A DNA stretch of 64,000 bases from Pseudomonas alcaligenes (GCF_014490745.1 NZ_LZEU01000001.1:558001-622000); one strand, 5' to 3'. Shown: positions 42,026 to 51,803, counted from the stretch's first letter. Numbers and translations are program-made. The notes: generated from the letters alone by a model not told the origin.

Positions 42026-43240
42026 TTGCGCGAAATCGTCCTGATCAACATCACCGGGGAAGACCGTCCGGGTCTGACCGCGGCCATTACCGGCGTCCTT
42101 GCCCAGGGCGGGGTGAATATCCTCGACATCGGCCAGGCGGTGATCCACGACACCCTGTCGTTCGGCATCCTGGTCGAGATCCCCGACACCGAGCAGGCCT
42201 CCTCGGTACTCAAGGATGTGCTGTTCACCGCCTACAAGCTGGATCAGCAGGTGCGCTTCACCCCGGTCTCCGAAGCCGACTACCAGCAATGGGTCAGTGG
42301 CCAGGGCAAGCCGCGCTACATCGTCACCCTGCTGACCCGCAAGGTCACTGCCGAGCAGCTGCAGCGGGTCAGCTCGATCACCGCCAAGTACGGCCTCAAC
42401 ATCGACCATATCGATCGCCTGTCCGGGCGCATGGCGCTGGACATGCCGGCCGACCAGGGCAAGGGCTGCATCGAGTTTTCCGTGCGCGGCGAGCCGGCCG
42501 ATGCGGTAGCGCTGCGTGCCGAGTTCCTCAGCGTGGCCCAGGAGCTCAACGTCGACATCGCCTTCCAGCGCGACTCGCTGTTCCGCCGCAACCGCCGCCT
42601 GGCGGTGTTCGACATGGACTCGACGCTGATCGAGGCGGAAGTCATCGACGAGCTGGCCAAGGCTCATGGCGTCGGCGAGCAGGTGGCCGAGATCACCGAG
42701 CGCGCCATGCGCGGCGAGCTGGACTTCCGCGCCAGCTTCAAGGAACGCATGGCCCTGCTGCAGGGCCTGCCGGAGAGTGTGCTGGCCGAGATCGGCGCCT
42801 CGCTGCGCCTGACCGAAGGCGCCGAGGTACTGTTCGCCGAGCTCAAACGCCTGGGCTACAAGACTGCCATCCTGTCCGGTGGCTTCAGCTACTTCGCCAA
42901 GCAGCTGCAGGCCAAGCTGGGTATCGACTACGTGTATGCCAACGAGCTGCAGATCGTCGATGGCAAGGTCACCGGCGTGGCCGTCGAGCCGATCGTCGAC
43001 GCCCAGCGCAAGGCCGACCTGCTGAGCGAGCTGGCGGCCCGCGAAGGTTTGCGCCTGGAGCAGACCATCGCCGTCGGCGACGGCGCCAACGACCTGCCTA
43101 TGCTCGGCCTGGCCGGCCTCGGCGTGGCCTTCCGTGCCAAGCCGCTGGTCAAGCAGTCGGCCAAGCAGGCGATCTCCACCCTGGGCCTGGACGGCATCCT
43201 CTACCTGCTCGGTTTCCGCGATCGCGACGGCCGCGACTGA
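42026..43240 (+). CDS. serB: Phosphoserine phosphatase SerB
   Basis: The last step of serine synthesis, a HAD-superfamily phosphatase. Starting at TTG 42026 (LREIVLINITGEDRPGLT) gives 404 residues, the P. aeruginosa length, with GGGAG about 9 bases upstream. Upstream in-frame codons are not conserved. Two N-terminal ACT-like domains (about 1-170) precede the HAD core: AVFDMDSTLIEAEVIDELA (DxDxT), ILSGGFSYF and GDGANDLPML. It ends before a bidirectional terminator. Confidence 0.95.
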   Translation: MREIVLINITGEDRPGLTAAITGVLAQGGVNILDIGQAVIHDTLSFGILVEIPDTEQASSVLKDVLFTAYKLDQQVRFTPVSEADYQQWVSGQGKPRYIVTLLTRKVTAEQLQRVSSITAKYGLNIDHIDRLSGRMALDMPADQGKGCIEFSVRGEPADAVALRAEFLSVAQELNVDIAFQRDSLFRRNRRLAVFDMDSTLIEAEVIDELAKAHGVGEQVAEITERAMRGELDFRASFKERMALLQGLPESVLAEIGASLRLTEGAEVLFAELKRLGYKTAILSGGFSYFAKQLQAKLGIDYVYANELQIVDGKVTGVAVEPIVDAQRKADLLSELAAREGLRLEQTIAVGDGANDLPMLGLAGLGVAFRAKPLVKQSAKQAISTLGLDGILYLLGFRDRDGRD

Positions 43241-43252
43241 GATTCGCAGGTC

Positions 43253-43282
43253 AAAAAAGCCCCGCATCTGCGGTGCTTTTTT
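43253..43282. terminator. Bidirectional terminator between serB and fimX
   Basis: An A6-flanked GC hairpin (GCCCCGCA / TGCGGTGC) followed by T6 serves serB on the plus strand and fimX on the minus strand. It sits 12 and 13 bases from the respective stop codons. Confidence 0.9.
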
Positions 43283-43295
43283 ATTGCGATGCGGA

Positions 43296-45365
43296 TTACT
43301 CGTCGCCGGCGGAGAAGTCGTAATCCATCGACTGGCTGGGGCCCTGCAGGTAGTGACCCTGGATGTAGTTGACCCCGGCCTGCCAGAGGGTGGCCAGCAC
43401 GCTGGCGCTCTCGACGAAGGGCACGATGGTTAGCTTGGCCTGGGCGTGCAGGCTGGCCAGCAGGGTCTTCAGCGCTTCCTGGTTCTCCGCGCTGGACAGA
43501 TCCTGGGAGAACGAGCCGTCCACCTTCACGAAGTCCACGCTGAGGTGCTTGAGCGTGTTGAACGGGTTGAGGGCGCAGCCGAACTGGCTCAGGGCGACCT
43601 TGCAGTGCAGTTCCGCCAGGCCCTGGGTGAGCGCCTTGGCCTGCTTGAGGTAGGCGGTGGCGTCGGTCTCGCCGATCTGGAATACCAGCGAGTCGGAGGG
43701 CAGGCGGGCGGCCTTGAGGGCCACGCTGAGCCAGGGCAGCAGGGTCTGATCCTGCAGGCTGTTGCCGGACAGGTGGACGAACAGGCGGGTGCTGTGGCCC
43801 TTGCTGCGGTGTTCGGCGAGCAGCTTGATCGAGTTGAGGATCACCCAGCGGTCGATCTTCTCGGCCAGGCCGGCTTCGCGGGCGGCGTTCATCAGGTCGC
43901 CGGCCGGTACTTCCTCGCCTTGCGGGCTGAGCAGGCGCAGGAGCACCTCGTAGTGCTCGTCGCTGTCGCCGCGCAGGCTGATGATCGGCTGGAACAGCAG
44001 GCGGAAGCTGTTGTTCTCCAGGGCCTGCTGGAGCATGGCGATGATGCTGCCGCGGCTGGCAGCGGCGGCCAGCTCGTCGGCCGGGTTGAACACCTTGATG
44101 GCATTGCCGCCGCTGATCTCGTCGGCGCAGCGGTGGGCGCGGTCGATGACTTCCTGGGCCTTGCTGGTCTGCTCGCCAAGGCCGGCGACGCCGATCGACA
44201 GGGTGGTCTGCACGGTACGGCCGCTGACGTCGAACAGATGGCCTTCGGTCTTCTTCAGCAGGCCGGCGAGCTGCTCGCGGGACTGTTCGGGCAGCAGCTC
44301 GGGCAGCAGCACGGTGAATACGTCGTCGCCGAAGCGGGCGATCTGGGTGCCACTAGGGAAGTGGTTGCGCAGCAGGTTGGCCAGGTCGGTGAGCAGCAGG
44401 TCGATGCCGGCCAGGCCGACTTCGCCAATGACCTCGCTGTAACGGTCGACACGGATGTAGGCCAGGCTGGACACCTGGTTGGCGGTGACGGCGCGCTGGG
44501 CGGCGGCATCCATCAGCTCGAGGAAGTGGGCGCGGTTGAACAGGCCGGTGACCAGATCCTGGCTGCTGATTTCGCGCAGTTTCTCTTCCAGCTCGGCGTT
44601 GTCGGCTTCGGCGCGGATCACCACCTGGATGCACGGTTCACCGTCATAGGTGGCCGGGGAGAAACTCATGCGCGACTGGAAGCGCTGGCCGTTGGCCTTG
44701 ACCCCACCGCAGGCCAGTTCGGCACTGCCTTCGGCGCTGGAGTAGTTCTTCAGGAAGTCCTTGAAGGCGGCCTGATCTTCGCTGGCGATCAGGTCGATCA
44801 TCGGCATGCCTTCCAGCTCGTCGCCGTCCTCGTAGTCGAACAGCTTGAGGTAGGCGCGGTTGGCATAGATGTGCATGCCATCGTGGACATAGGTGATGGC
44901 GTCCACCGAGCTGTCCAGCAGCAGCTGGCAGCGTTTCTCCGCTTCGCGCAGGGCGACTTCGGAGTTGCGCCGGGCGCGGCGCTCCTCAAGGTTGGCCAGC
45001 TCACGGTTGGCCACCAGGATCAGGCGCTCGTCTTCGCCTTGCGGCAGTGCATCCTGGGCGCCGAGCATCAGGGCTTCGGTGATGGAGTCGGAGTCGTTGC
45101 CGGCGACCAGCTGGATCACCGGAATGTCCTTGGCCTGGCGGCGGATGGCGGTGATCGCCTCGCTCGGTTCCAGGTGCTCGCTAGTGGGGGCGCTGATCAG
45201 CAGATCCCAGCTCTGCTGCAGGGCTTCGGCGAGGTTGTCGCTGGAGCTGATGCGATGGACGCGGGTGGCCCTGCCGGCATTGCGGAACAGGCTGACCAGG
45301 CGCTCGGCCTCGTTCTGCGAATCCTCGAGGATCAGCAGGCGTATGGTTTTTTTTTCGATGGCCAT
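43296..45365 (-). CDS. fimX: Type IV pilus regulator FimX (degenerate GGDEF-EAL)
   Basis: Binds c-di-GMP through an inactive EAL domain and localises to a cell pole, promoting type IV pilus assembly and twitching. The 689 residues match P. aeruginosa FimX (about 690): a receiver-like domain (about 8-125), PAS (about 145-255), a degenerate GGDEF (GDDVF, 346-350) and a degenerate EAL (EVLLRL, 473-478). Both catalytic signatures are lost while the binding fold is kept, as in the known protein. A nine-A run covers codons 4-7 (MAIEKKT). Confidence 0.95.
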   Translation of the reverse strand: MAIEKKTIRLLILEDSQNEAERLVSLFRNAGRATRVHRISSSDNLAEALQQSWDLLISAPTSEHLEPSEAITAIRRQAKDIPVIQLVAGNDSDSITEALMLGAQDALPQGEDERLILVANRELANLEERRARRNSEVALREAEKRCQLLLDSSVDAITYVHDGMHIYANRAYLKLFDYEDGDELEGMPMIDLIASEDQAAFKDFLKNYSSAEGSAELACGGVKANGQRFQSRMSFSPATYDGEPCIQVVIRAEADNAELEEKLREISSQDLVTGLFNRAHFLELMDAAAQRAVTANQVSSLAYIRVDRYSEVIGEVGLAGIDLLLTDLANLLRNHFPSGTQIARFGDDVFTVLLPELLPEQSREQLAGLLKKTEGHLFDVSGRTVQTTLSIGVAGLGEQTSKAQEVIDRAHRCADEISGGNAIKVFNPADELAAAASRGSIIAMLQQALENNSFRLLFQPIISLRGDSDEHYEVLLRLLSPQGEEVPAGDLMNAAREAGLAEKIDRWVILNSIKLLAEHRSKGHSTRLFVHLSGNSLQDQTLLPWLSVALKAARLPSDSLVFQIGETDATAYLKQAKALTQGLAELHCKVALSQFGCALNPFNTLKHLSVDFVKVDGSFSQDLSSAENQEALKTLLASLHAQAKLTIVPFVESASVLATLWQAGVNYIQGHYLQGPSQSMDYDFSAGDE

Positions 45366-45434
45366 GGGCGTGAAATGCTATGGAAGCGCCGAAGAACGGG
45401 CGCAAAAAGGCGACAAATGGTCTGTTCCGGCAAT

Positions 45435-47246
45435 CTACAGCGACTTCCAGAGTGAGTCAAAGTCTTCCTCGCTGCCCTTGTTGGCGCTTTTCTCGGCTGT
45501 GACGGGCTTCCCGTCGGGCTCGCTGACCTGGCCCAGGTTGCGGTATTCGAACTGGCTGAAACTGCCGGTGCTGGTCTGCCGGCGGCTGAGCACGGCGCGG
45601 CGTTCCTCACCGTTCAGGTTGATCAGTACCTTGTTGCTCTCCTGGAAGGGCAGGCGTGGGGTGATCAGGCTGGCCGGGCGCGAGATCACACGGATTTCCG
45701 GCAGCAGCAGGGCGCGCAGGAACTGGCTGTTCTGCTCGCTCTTGCGTATCAGCTGCAGGCCGCAGGGCTGCGCATGGGGGGCGATCAGTTCGATGCCCAT
45801 CTGCGTGCCGCCGCCGCGCACCTGGCGAATCCAGCGCACCACGGCAACGCTCCAGGCCTGCTCGGGGCTGTCCTGGATGCCCAGCAGTTCGCCGGCCTGC
45901 AGCTGGCTGGGGACTTCCTTCGGCCAGCTCAGGCAGTAGCCGCCGGGGCTGTGGTTGACGATCGGCACGTCGAAGGTCGGGTAGCTTTCCGGGTTCTCCG
46001 GTGCCGCGCTGGCGTTGTTCTTGCTGGCGCCACGGTACTGGATGGTCTCCAGTGGCATGCCGGGCTCCCAGTGGCTTTCGCGCTGGGCGTCGAAGGCGGT
46101 CGACCAGATGTCCGGGCCGCCGCCGGTGTTGCCGACCTTGAACTGGGCGCTGCGGACTTCCTCGGGACGCTGCAGCACTTCGGCGAAGGGTTTGCCGCCA
46201 GCCAGGTAGAAGTGCACGGCGGACATGCCGATGCACAGGCGCAGGTTGCCGCGCCCCGGATTGCGCTGGAAAGTGCGTTCGGCGATGTCGCCCCAGGCCG
46301 AGCTGAGGTGCTGCAGCAGGTCGCTGGTCATGCCCTCGGGTACGGGCAGGCGGCGTGGCTGCGGGCTGTCCTCGGGGAGCAGCAGGTGTTCCTTGATCGC
46401 GTCGACCAGGGCGTGCGGATCGAGGCCGAGCAGGTTGTGCAGTTCGCTGTCGCTGAACAGCGATTTGTAGCGCGGCGGGCCATCCAGCTGCGGGGCGATG
46501 ACGAACAGGCTGTAGGGCTCGTCGGCGGCATGCAGGCTGGCCAGGTTGCTCCAGCCCTCCAGTGCTTCGGCCAGGCGTGCGATGCTGCTCTGGCGCATCT
46601 GGTTGCAGCGCGCGCAACCCAGCAGCAGGGCCACGATGTAGGTCTGTTCCGGGCTCAGGCTCTTGCCGTTCTGTGCCAGGCGATCGGTGACCTGGGCATG
46701 TTGCAGGTTGTTCTGGCGGGCGATGCGGTACAGCTGGTGCAGTTCCAGCCACAGCCCCTCGGGCACCGGGCAGTACAGCTGGCTGGCGCGCACCAGCGGG
46801 CCGCACAGGCTGTGCAGGGCGCGTTGCAGGGAGGCGGTCAGCAGCGTGGCGCGTTCCTTGGTCAGGCGCGGCAGCTCCTGGGCGATGATCAGTTTGTAGC
46901 CGATGGCCAGGTGGTTCTGCAGGGCCTGGCAGAGGTTGGCGACCTTGCGCGGGCGTTCGTCGAGGACGATCGACTGGTTGAGGAAATGGCGCTCCAGGTG
47001 GCGGCAGACGAATACCACTTCCGGGCGCAGCAGTTCGAGCAGTTGCAGGCGATTGTCGCTGGTGGTGATCAGTTGGTTGAGTTCCACCAGGCCCTGGTAG
47101 AGCTGGCGGGCGGTCTCGCCGATGTTGGCCTTGGGCAGGCCGGCGATCCAGCGTTTGAGTTCACGTGGGTTGGCATCGCAGAAGGACAGCCCCTGTTTAT
47201 CTGGAGTGGGAACGCGCAGGAGCAGGTGTGGGCTCTGTTTATCCAT
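45435..47246 (-). CDS. FimX-adjacent PilZ-like protein (PA4958 type)
   Basis: A 603-residue soluble protein directly upstream of fimX (about 70-base gap), as in P. aeruginosa PA4958. Most of the protein is helical without known motifs. Residues from about 415 resemble a PilZ domain: VPIVNHSPGGYCLSW fits the N-x-S-x-x-G half, and QVRGGGTQMGIELI fits a later strand. The R-x-x-x-R c-di-GMP-binding arm is not evident, so binding is uncertain. The conserved linkage suggests a role in c-di-GMP-dependent pilus or surface behaviour, but this is inference. Confidence 0.72.
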   Translation of the reverse strand: MDKQSPHLLLRVPTPDKQGLSFCDANPRELKRWIAGLPKANIGETARQLYQGLVELNQLITTSDNRLQLLELLRPEVVFVCRHLERHFLNQSIVLDERPRKVANLCQALQNHLAIGYKLIIAQELPRLTKERATLLTASLQRALHSLCGPLVRASQLYCPVPEGLWLELHQLYRIARQNNLQHAQVTDRLAQNGKSLSPEQTYIVALLLGCARCNQMRQSSIARLAEALEGWSNLASLHAADEPYSLFVIAPQLDGPPRYKSLFSDSELHNLLGLDPHALVDAIKEHLLLPEDSPQPRRLPVPEGMTSDLLQHLSSAWGDIAERTFQRNPGRGNLRLCIGMSAVHFYLAGGKPFAEVLQRPEEVRSAQFKVGNTGGGPDIWSTAFDAQRESHWEPGMPLETIQYRGASKNNASAAPENPESYPTFDVPIVNHSPGGYCLSWPKEVPSQLQAGELLGIQDSPEQAWSVAVVRWIRQVRGGGTQMGIELIAPHAQPCGLQLIRKSEQNSQFLRALLLPEIRVISRPASLITPRLPFQESNKVLINLNGEERRAVLSRRQTSTGSFSQFEYRNLGQVSEPDGKPVTAEKSANKGSEEDFDSLWKSL

Positions 47247-47330
47247 ACCGGGGTTTGTATCCGTAACAGGCTGGGCCTAGTCCCCGTTGTGCAGGGACTT
47301 TCGGCAACTCTAGCAGTATCCCGGCGGTGC

Positions 47331-47347
47331 CGCAGCCCTAGGCTGCG
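47331..47347. repeat. Short hairpin between HPP gene and PilZ-like gene
   Basis: A perfect 7-bp stem CGCAGCC-CTA-GGCTGCG in a 156-base gap between two minus-strand genes. No T tract follows on either strand, so it is not a typical terminator. It may be a small regulatory or REP-derived hairpin. Confidence 0.3.
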
Positions 47348-47402
47348 CGCTGCGCGGGTATCGGTTCTGACACGATGGGGCGGGGGATGTTCCTGCCGGT
47401 AT

Positions 47403-48371
47403 TCAGTTGGACGGTGCGCTGGCGACTGCCGATTCGTCCGGGCTCACCCGCACCCAGCCGTCGCCCTGACGGCGCACGGCACCGGCGGCCCAGCTGGCCA
47501 TGTCCTGACGGCGGCAGACGCCGGTGTTGCCCTGGCCGGAGCCGGCCACCACCTTGTAGATCACCTGATCGCGCAGGCCGCGGCCTGGCTTGCCGGCGTC
47601 GATCACCTGGCGTACGGCCCAGGCATCGCCGGGTAGGGCGTTGCTATAGCAGGCGCCGAGCAGGATATCGGCGGCGACCAGGCGTTTGGCCTGGGCATGC
47701 TGCTGGGCCAGCTGCATGACTTCCAGCAGGTCGTCGAAGCGGATGTCCAGGTAGGAATCGACCTGGCGCAGGGCGTGGTAGAAGTCTTCCGGGCTCAGCC
47801 CGCCGGGGTTGGCCACCGGCTGTGGTTGGCGCGCCAGCACGGCGGGGTAGCGGCGCCAGGGGAACAGGCAGTTGAACAGCACGGCCACCAGCAGCATCAC
47901 CGCCACGTTGAGCAGCACCGGGCTGAGCACGAAGGCGAAGCCCAGGTCATGGATGGCCTGGCCGCCGATCACTGCGCTGAGGGCAGTGGCGCCACCGGGC
48001 GGATGGATGCAGCGGGCGTATTGCATGACCAGAATGGCCAGCGCCACGGCCAGCGCGGGGGTAAAGGGCGAGTCCGGCAGCAGTTGCTGGCAGATCACTC
48101 CGACCAGCGCCGACAGACCATGCCCGCCGATCACCGCCCAGGGCTGCGACAGCGCGCCGTGGGGCACGACGAACAGCAGCACGGCACTGGCGCCCATCGA
48201 GGCAACCACCCAGAACGCTGCCTCGGTGGGCAGCAGCCAGTGGGTGACTGCGTAGATCAGGCCGATGCCGACGAAGGCACCGAGGGTCGCCAGGTATTTC
48301 TCCAGGTGGCTGGTGGCGTCGGCGCCCCAGCCCAGCAGGCGCCGGCAGTACAGCCAGAAACCGTCCTGCAT
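47403..48371 (-). CDS. HPP-family integral membrane protein
   Basis: A 322-residue protein. Residues 20-175 are the HPP domain: several TM helices and the signature CIHPPGGATALSAVIGG, found in proteins linked to nitrite or small-anion transport. The C-terminal ~140 residues are soluble and unlike any motif recognised here. ATG 48371 overlaps the psd stop (TGATG), so it is translated with phosphatidylserine decarboxylase. P. aeruginosa has no gene here, so it is an insertion in the conserved order. Confidence 0.78.
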   Translation of the reverse strand: MQDGFWLYCRRLLGWGADATSHLEKYLATLGAFVGIGLIYAVTHWLLPTEAAFWVVASMGASAVLLFVVPHGALSQPWAVIGGHGLSALVGVICQQLLPDSPFTPALAVALAILVMQYARCIHPPGGATALSAVIGGQAIHDLGFAFVLSPVLLNVAVMLLVAVLFNCLFPWRRYPAVLARQPQPVANPGGLSPEDFYHALRQVDSYLDIRFDDLLEVMQLAQQHAQAKRLVAADILLGACYSNALPGDAWAVRQVIDAGKPGRGLRDQVIYKVVAGSGQGNTGVCRRQDMASWAAGAVRRQGDGWVRVSPDESAVASAPSN

Positions 48372-49231
48372 CAGCTGCGCGGTTGTGCCAGGGCCTGGCC
48401 CATGCGCACCGGGCTGCCGGCGACCAGGCCTTCAGCCCACTGCACCTGCTGCGGGCCGAACAGCACGATGGCGGTGGAGCCGAGCTTGAAGCGGCCCAGT
48501 TCACCACCCTTGGCCAGCTCGATGGCGGCGCGTGCGGCTTCATCGTAGCGGGTGGTCTTCAGCTCGCGCTTCGGCGGGGTGACCAGGCCGGCCCAGACGG
48601 TTTCGATGCTGGCCACGATCATCGCGCCGACCAGCACCACGGCCATCGGCCCGCGCTCGGTGTCGAACAGGCAGACCACCCGCTCGTTGCGGGCGAACAG
48701 TTCGGGGACGTTTTCCGCGGTGGTCTGGTTGACCGAGAACAGCCGGCCCGGCACGTAGACCATTTCCTTCAGGGTGCCGCCCAGGGGCATGTGCACGCGG
48801 TGGTAGTCCTTGGGCGACAGGTAGATGGTGGCGAAGTCGCCGCCCATGAACGGCGCGGCGCGCTCGGCGTCGCCGCCCAGCAGTTCCAGCACGCTGTAAC
48901 TGTGACCCTTGGCCTGGAAGATGCGGCCTTGCTCGATCGGGCCGAGCTGGCTGACCGCGCCGTCGGCCGGGCAGAGGATGGCGCCGGGAGTTTCATCCAG
49001 CGGGCGTGCGCCGTCTTTCAGAGCGCGGGTGAAGAAGGCGTTGAAGTGCTCGTAGGCCGTCAGGTCTTCGACCTGGGCTTCGCTCATGTTGACCTGGTAC
49101 TGCTGGGCGAACCAGCCGATCAGGCGGTTCTTGAACCAGGCGGCGCGGCATTCGGCGGCGCAGCCGATCAGGCGCGACAGCAGGTGGTGGGGCAGCAGGT
49201 ACTGGCTGAGGATAAACAGGCGTTGTTTCAT
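48371..49231 (-). CDS. psd: Phosphatidylserine decarboxylase proenzyme
   Basis: Makes phosphatidylethanolamine from phosphatidylserine at the inner membrane. ATG 49231 gives 286 residues beginning [19 protein letters not shown]. The self-cleavage site LGST (250-253), which generates the pyruvoyl group from Ser252, is present, as are DYHRVHMP and the conserved ADG segment. Upstream in-frame codons are less conserved. It lies between rhdA and the HPP gene, all on the minus strand. Confidence 0.95.
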   Translation of the reverse strand: MKQRLFILSQYLLPHHLLSRLIGCAAECRAAWFKNRLIGWFAQQYQVNMSEAQVEDLTAYEHFNAFFTRALKDGARPLDETPGAILCPADGAVSQLGPIEQGRIFQAKGHSYSVLELLGGDAERAAPFMGGDFATIYLSPKDYHRVHMPLGGTLKEMVYVPGRLFSVNQTTAENVPELFARNERVVCLFDTERGPMAVVLVGAMIVASIETVWAGLVTPPKRELKTTRYDEAARAAIELAKGGELGRFKLGSTAIVLFGPQQVQWAEGLVAGSPVRMGQALAQPRS

Positions 49232-49250
49232 CGGAGTTCCTTGAAGAAGC

Positions 49251-50066
49251 TTAATTCGCGACCGGGGTGTCGGGGTGGTTGCCCCATTCCGACCAGGAGC
49301 CGGCATAGGCTTTGACCCGCGGATAGCCGAGGGCCTTGGCCACCAGGTAGGTGAAACCGGAGCGGCGGTGGGTCTGGCAGTGGGTGATCACTTCCTTGTC
49401 CGGGGTGATGCCCAGGCCTGCCAGCACCTGCGCCATGTCGCTGCGGATGCGCAGGCCGCGCTGGCCGTCCATGCCGGCTGTCCACTCGAAATTGACCGCG
49501 CCGGGGATATGCCCGCCACGGGCGGCGAGGACTTTCTCGCCGCTGAATTCGGCCGGCGAGCGGGCATCCCAGATCGCCAGGTCGCTGGCGCCCAGGCGGC
49601 TCTGCAGGTATTCGCGGCTGGCGGTGGGGGCATCGTGCAGGGTCAGGCTGACCGAGCTGGCAGCCACGGCGGCTGGCTCCAGGCTCAAGGGACGCTGCTC
49701 GCTCAGCCAGGCCTGCAGGCCGCCGTTGAGGTAGTGGTAGTGCGCGTGGCCGATCACGTCGAGCAGCCAGATGAAGCGCCCGGCCCAACCGCCGCCTTCG
49801 TCGTCGTAGACCACATAGACAGCATCGGGGTTGTGCCCCAGCTCGCCGAACAGGGCTTCAAGCTGGGCCGGTTCCGGCAGCAGGCCGGGCGCCGGTGGCT
49901 GGCCCAGCTGGGTGCGCTTGCTGTCGACCCAGCGGGCGCCGGGGATATGGCCCTCGGCATAGCCGGCGGCGCTGCTGAGGTCGACCAGGATCAGTTCGGG
50001 CGCCTGCAGGCGGGCGGCCAGCTCGGCAGGCTCGATCACCAGCGGCAGGGCGGAGAAGGCGGACAT
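49251..50066 (-). CDS. rhdA: Thiosulfate sulfurtransferase (rhodanese) RhdA
   Basis: Two rhodanese domains (about 1-130 inactive, 145-271 active). The active-site loop is HCQTHRRSG with Cys230, the same position and motif type as the Azotobacter/Pseudomonas RhdA enzymes. It transfers sulfane sulfur from thiosulfate to cyanide or other thiophilic acceptors in the cytoplasm. It lies 20 bases before psd in the same direction, probably one transcription unit. Confidence 0.94.
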   Translation of the reverse strand: MSAFSALPLVIEPAELAARLQAPELILVDLSSAAGYAEGHIPGARWVDSKRTQLGQPPAPGLLPEPAQLEALFGELGHNPDAVYVVYDDEGGGWAGRFIWLLDVIGHAHYHYLNGGLQAWLSEQRPLSLEPAAVAASSVSLTLHDAPTASREYLQSRLGASDLAIWDARSPAEFSGEKVLAARGGHIPGAVNFEWTAGMDGQRGLRIRSDMAQVLAGLGITPDKEVITHCQTHRRSGFTYLVAKALGYPRVKAYAGSWSEWGNHPDTPVAN

Positions 50067-50154
50067 GTGAGCCTCCGGAAAACGGGAAAGGGGCGGATTG
50101 TAGCGGAAAGCGCGGCGCCCCGGTCAGCAGCCGTCACACGGCTGGCGACGGGGT

Positions 50155-51684
50155 TCAGCTGCCGCGCTTGGCGAAGGTGGCGAGGGCGCGCTCGATGCAC
50201 TGGGCGGTCTTGCCGAACACCTGCAGTTGCGCATCGCTGATGGCGGCACCCTGCTGGTCGGCCACCAGCAGCATCACCACCCGGCCATTGCTGGCCAGCG
50301 AGCGCAGCAGCAGGTGCTCGCTGGGGAACAGCGCCTTCAGGCTACCCGGCAGCAGGGCGGAGAACTGCGCCACGTTGGCCGGGGTCAGGCGCAGTTGCCC
50401 GGCCTGGCTCAGCAGGCGGCGCAGTACCTGGCTCTGTGCCGGGTCGAGGCGCAGCTGGCCGGCCTCGACGGGCAGGCCGGCGCTTTGCTGGGCCAGCAGG
50501 CGGGTATGGTTGCGGTCGGCCAGCAGCACCAGCAGGCGCGGCATGCCGCCGGCCAGCAGGGCCTGGCGCGCGCAGTCGGTCAGCTGCAGCACGTTGGCGA
50601 ACGGTGAGGGCTCGGCCAGCAGGCGGGTGCACTGCTGTTTCCACTGCGCCAGGGCGCTGCTGTCGGGCAGGGCGGCGGCCGGCGCGGCCGGGCTGGCCTG
50701 CAGGTGACAGGCATCCCAGGGCCACAGCAGGGCCTGTGCGGGGTGCCAGAGTCCGGGCTGGGCATGCTGGCGGGCGCTGATGACAGCCTGCTGGTGGATC
50801 AGCTGCTGCACCTCGCCCAGGGCGGTCTGCAGGTACAGGCCGGTCAGGCGCTGCCAGCGCAGGCTGTGCGGGCAGCTCCAGTTCTGGTGGCTGGACAGCG
50901 CCAGACCGTTGGCCAGCAGGATGCTGTTGGCCGGCTGGCTGAGCCAGCGGCGCAGGGCCGGGTCGGCATCCAGCATCTGCTGCTGGTGCAGTGGGTGTTC
51001 GTTGTCGTGGGCGATATGCAAGGCCTTGACCAGCAGGCGGCGGTCTTCCACCAGCAGGCGGTAGCTCTGCACTATCCACTCGGGCAGGCGCCAGTGCCGG
51101 GCCAGCGCCAGGCATAGCTGCAGCAGCGGTACGCCGAGCAGCTCGCGCTCTACCCGCGCGGCTGGCTCGCCGCGGCGCAGCACACGTTCTTCCCAGGCGG
51201 CGAACAGTTCCGGCTGGGTGAAGACCAGCGGCCACAGCGGGGCGAGCAGCAGCAGGCTGCCCCAGTGGATCTCCTGCCACAGGCGCGCCAGGCGGCCGGC
51301 GAACAGGCCGTTGGCCTGCTGCGAGGCGTGCAGGCTGATCAGCTGCAGCTGGCCGAGGGCGGCGGGCAGCTGGTTGTCGGCGACCGTGGCCATCTGTCCG
51401 AGCAGGGCTTCGGTGCGCTTGAGGCCCAAGCGGTTGAGCGCCATCTCCAGGGTTTCCGCTGGCTCGCTGAAGCTGTTGCTCTTGCGGTTGACCTCGCGCA
51501 GCAGGAGCAGGGCGAAGGTCGGGCAGTGCTGGATCTGCTCGGCGATGTCGCGCAGCGAGCGGCGGCTGTCGAGCAGGTAGCGACGTACCCGCTCCTGCTG
51601 GCCGAGGGTAATCGGCAGGCGAGCGCCGTCGAGCTGCTGGAGCCAGCCATCGAGAGTACGCGGAGCGGATTTCTGAGTGGGCAT
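50155..51684 (-). CDS. HDOD-domain protein (PA4955 type)
   Basis: A 509-residue cytoplasmic protein with an N-terminal HDOD domain (about 10-215: LDGARLPITLGQQERVRRYL, then ALNRLGLKRTEALL). The HD metal residues are absent, as is normal for HDOD. The C-terminal half is helical with a Leu-rich, GAF-like region (about 370-505) and no known catalytic motif. It is divergent from motA and next to rhdA, as in P. aeruginosa. HDOD proteins often act in signalling or stress control; the exact role is unknown. Confidence 0.8.
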   Translation of the reverse strand: MPTQKSAPRTLDGWLQQLDGARLPITLGQQERVRRYLLDSRRSLRDIAEQIQHCPTFALLLLREVNRKSNSFSEPAETLEMALNRLGLKRTEALLGQMATVADNQLPAALGQLQLISLHASQQANGLFAGRLARLWQEIHWGSLLLLAPLWPLVFTQPELFAAWEERVLRRGEPAARVERELLGVPLLQLCLALARHWRLPEWIVQSYRLLVEDRRLLVKALHIAHDNEHPLHQQQMLDADPALRRWLSQPANSILLANGLALSSHQNWSCPHSLRWQRLTGLYLQTALGEVQQLIHQQAVISARQHAQPGLWHPAQALLWPWDACHLQASPAAPAAALPDSSALAQWKQQCTRLLAEPSPFANVLQLTDCARQALLAGGMPRLLVLLADRNHTRLLAQQSAGLPVEAGQLRLDPAQSQVLRRLLSQAGQLRLTPANVAQFSALLPGSLKALFPSEHLLLRSLASNGRVVMLLVADQQGAAISDAQLQVFGKTAQCIERALATFAKRGS

Positions 51685-51721
51685 GCAGGTTGAGCCAAAC
51701 TGGCTTTTCGCCTTTACTGCC

Positions 51722-51748
51722 TATAGTCTGGCGCAATACTTCCGATAA
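51722..51748 (+). promoter_or_regulatory. FliA (sigma-28)-type promoter of motAB
   Basis: TATAGTCT (51722-51729), an 11-base spacer and TCCGATAA (51741-51748) match the sigma-28 consensus TAAAGTTT-N11-GCCGATAA at 6 of 8 and 7 of 8 bases. The location 56 bases before motA suits a flagellar late-gene promoter. A sigma-70 reading of TATAGT as -10 is possible but lacks a -35. Confidence 0.6.
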
Positions 51749-51752
51749 ATAG

Positions 51753-51775
51753 AAGGGTTGTTTTGCGCAACCCTT
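51753..51775 (+). other. 5'-UTR hairpin of motA
   Basis: A perfect 8-bp stem AAGGGTTG / CAACCCTT with a 7-base loop, positioned almost exactly at the predicted transcript start from the FliA-type promoter. A 5'-terminal stem may stabilise the mRNA. No Shine-Dalgarno sequence is evident between the stem and the motA start codon. Confidence 0.5.
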
Positions 51776-51803
51776 ACGACTCACCTTTCAAGCTCATTCT
51801 TCC

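Noticed and set aside
51699..51720. Possible sigma-54 (-24/-12) promoter for motA from the TGGC near 51701
   Set aside because: No TTGC at the required spacing; the sigma-28 match just downstream is much better.
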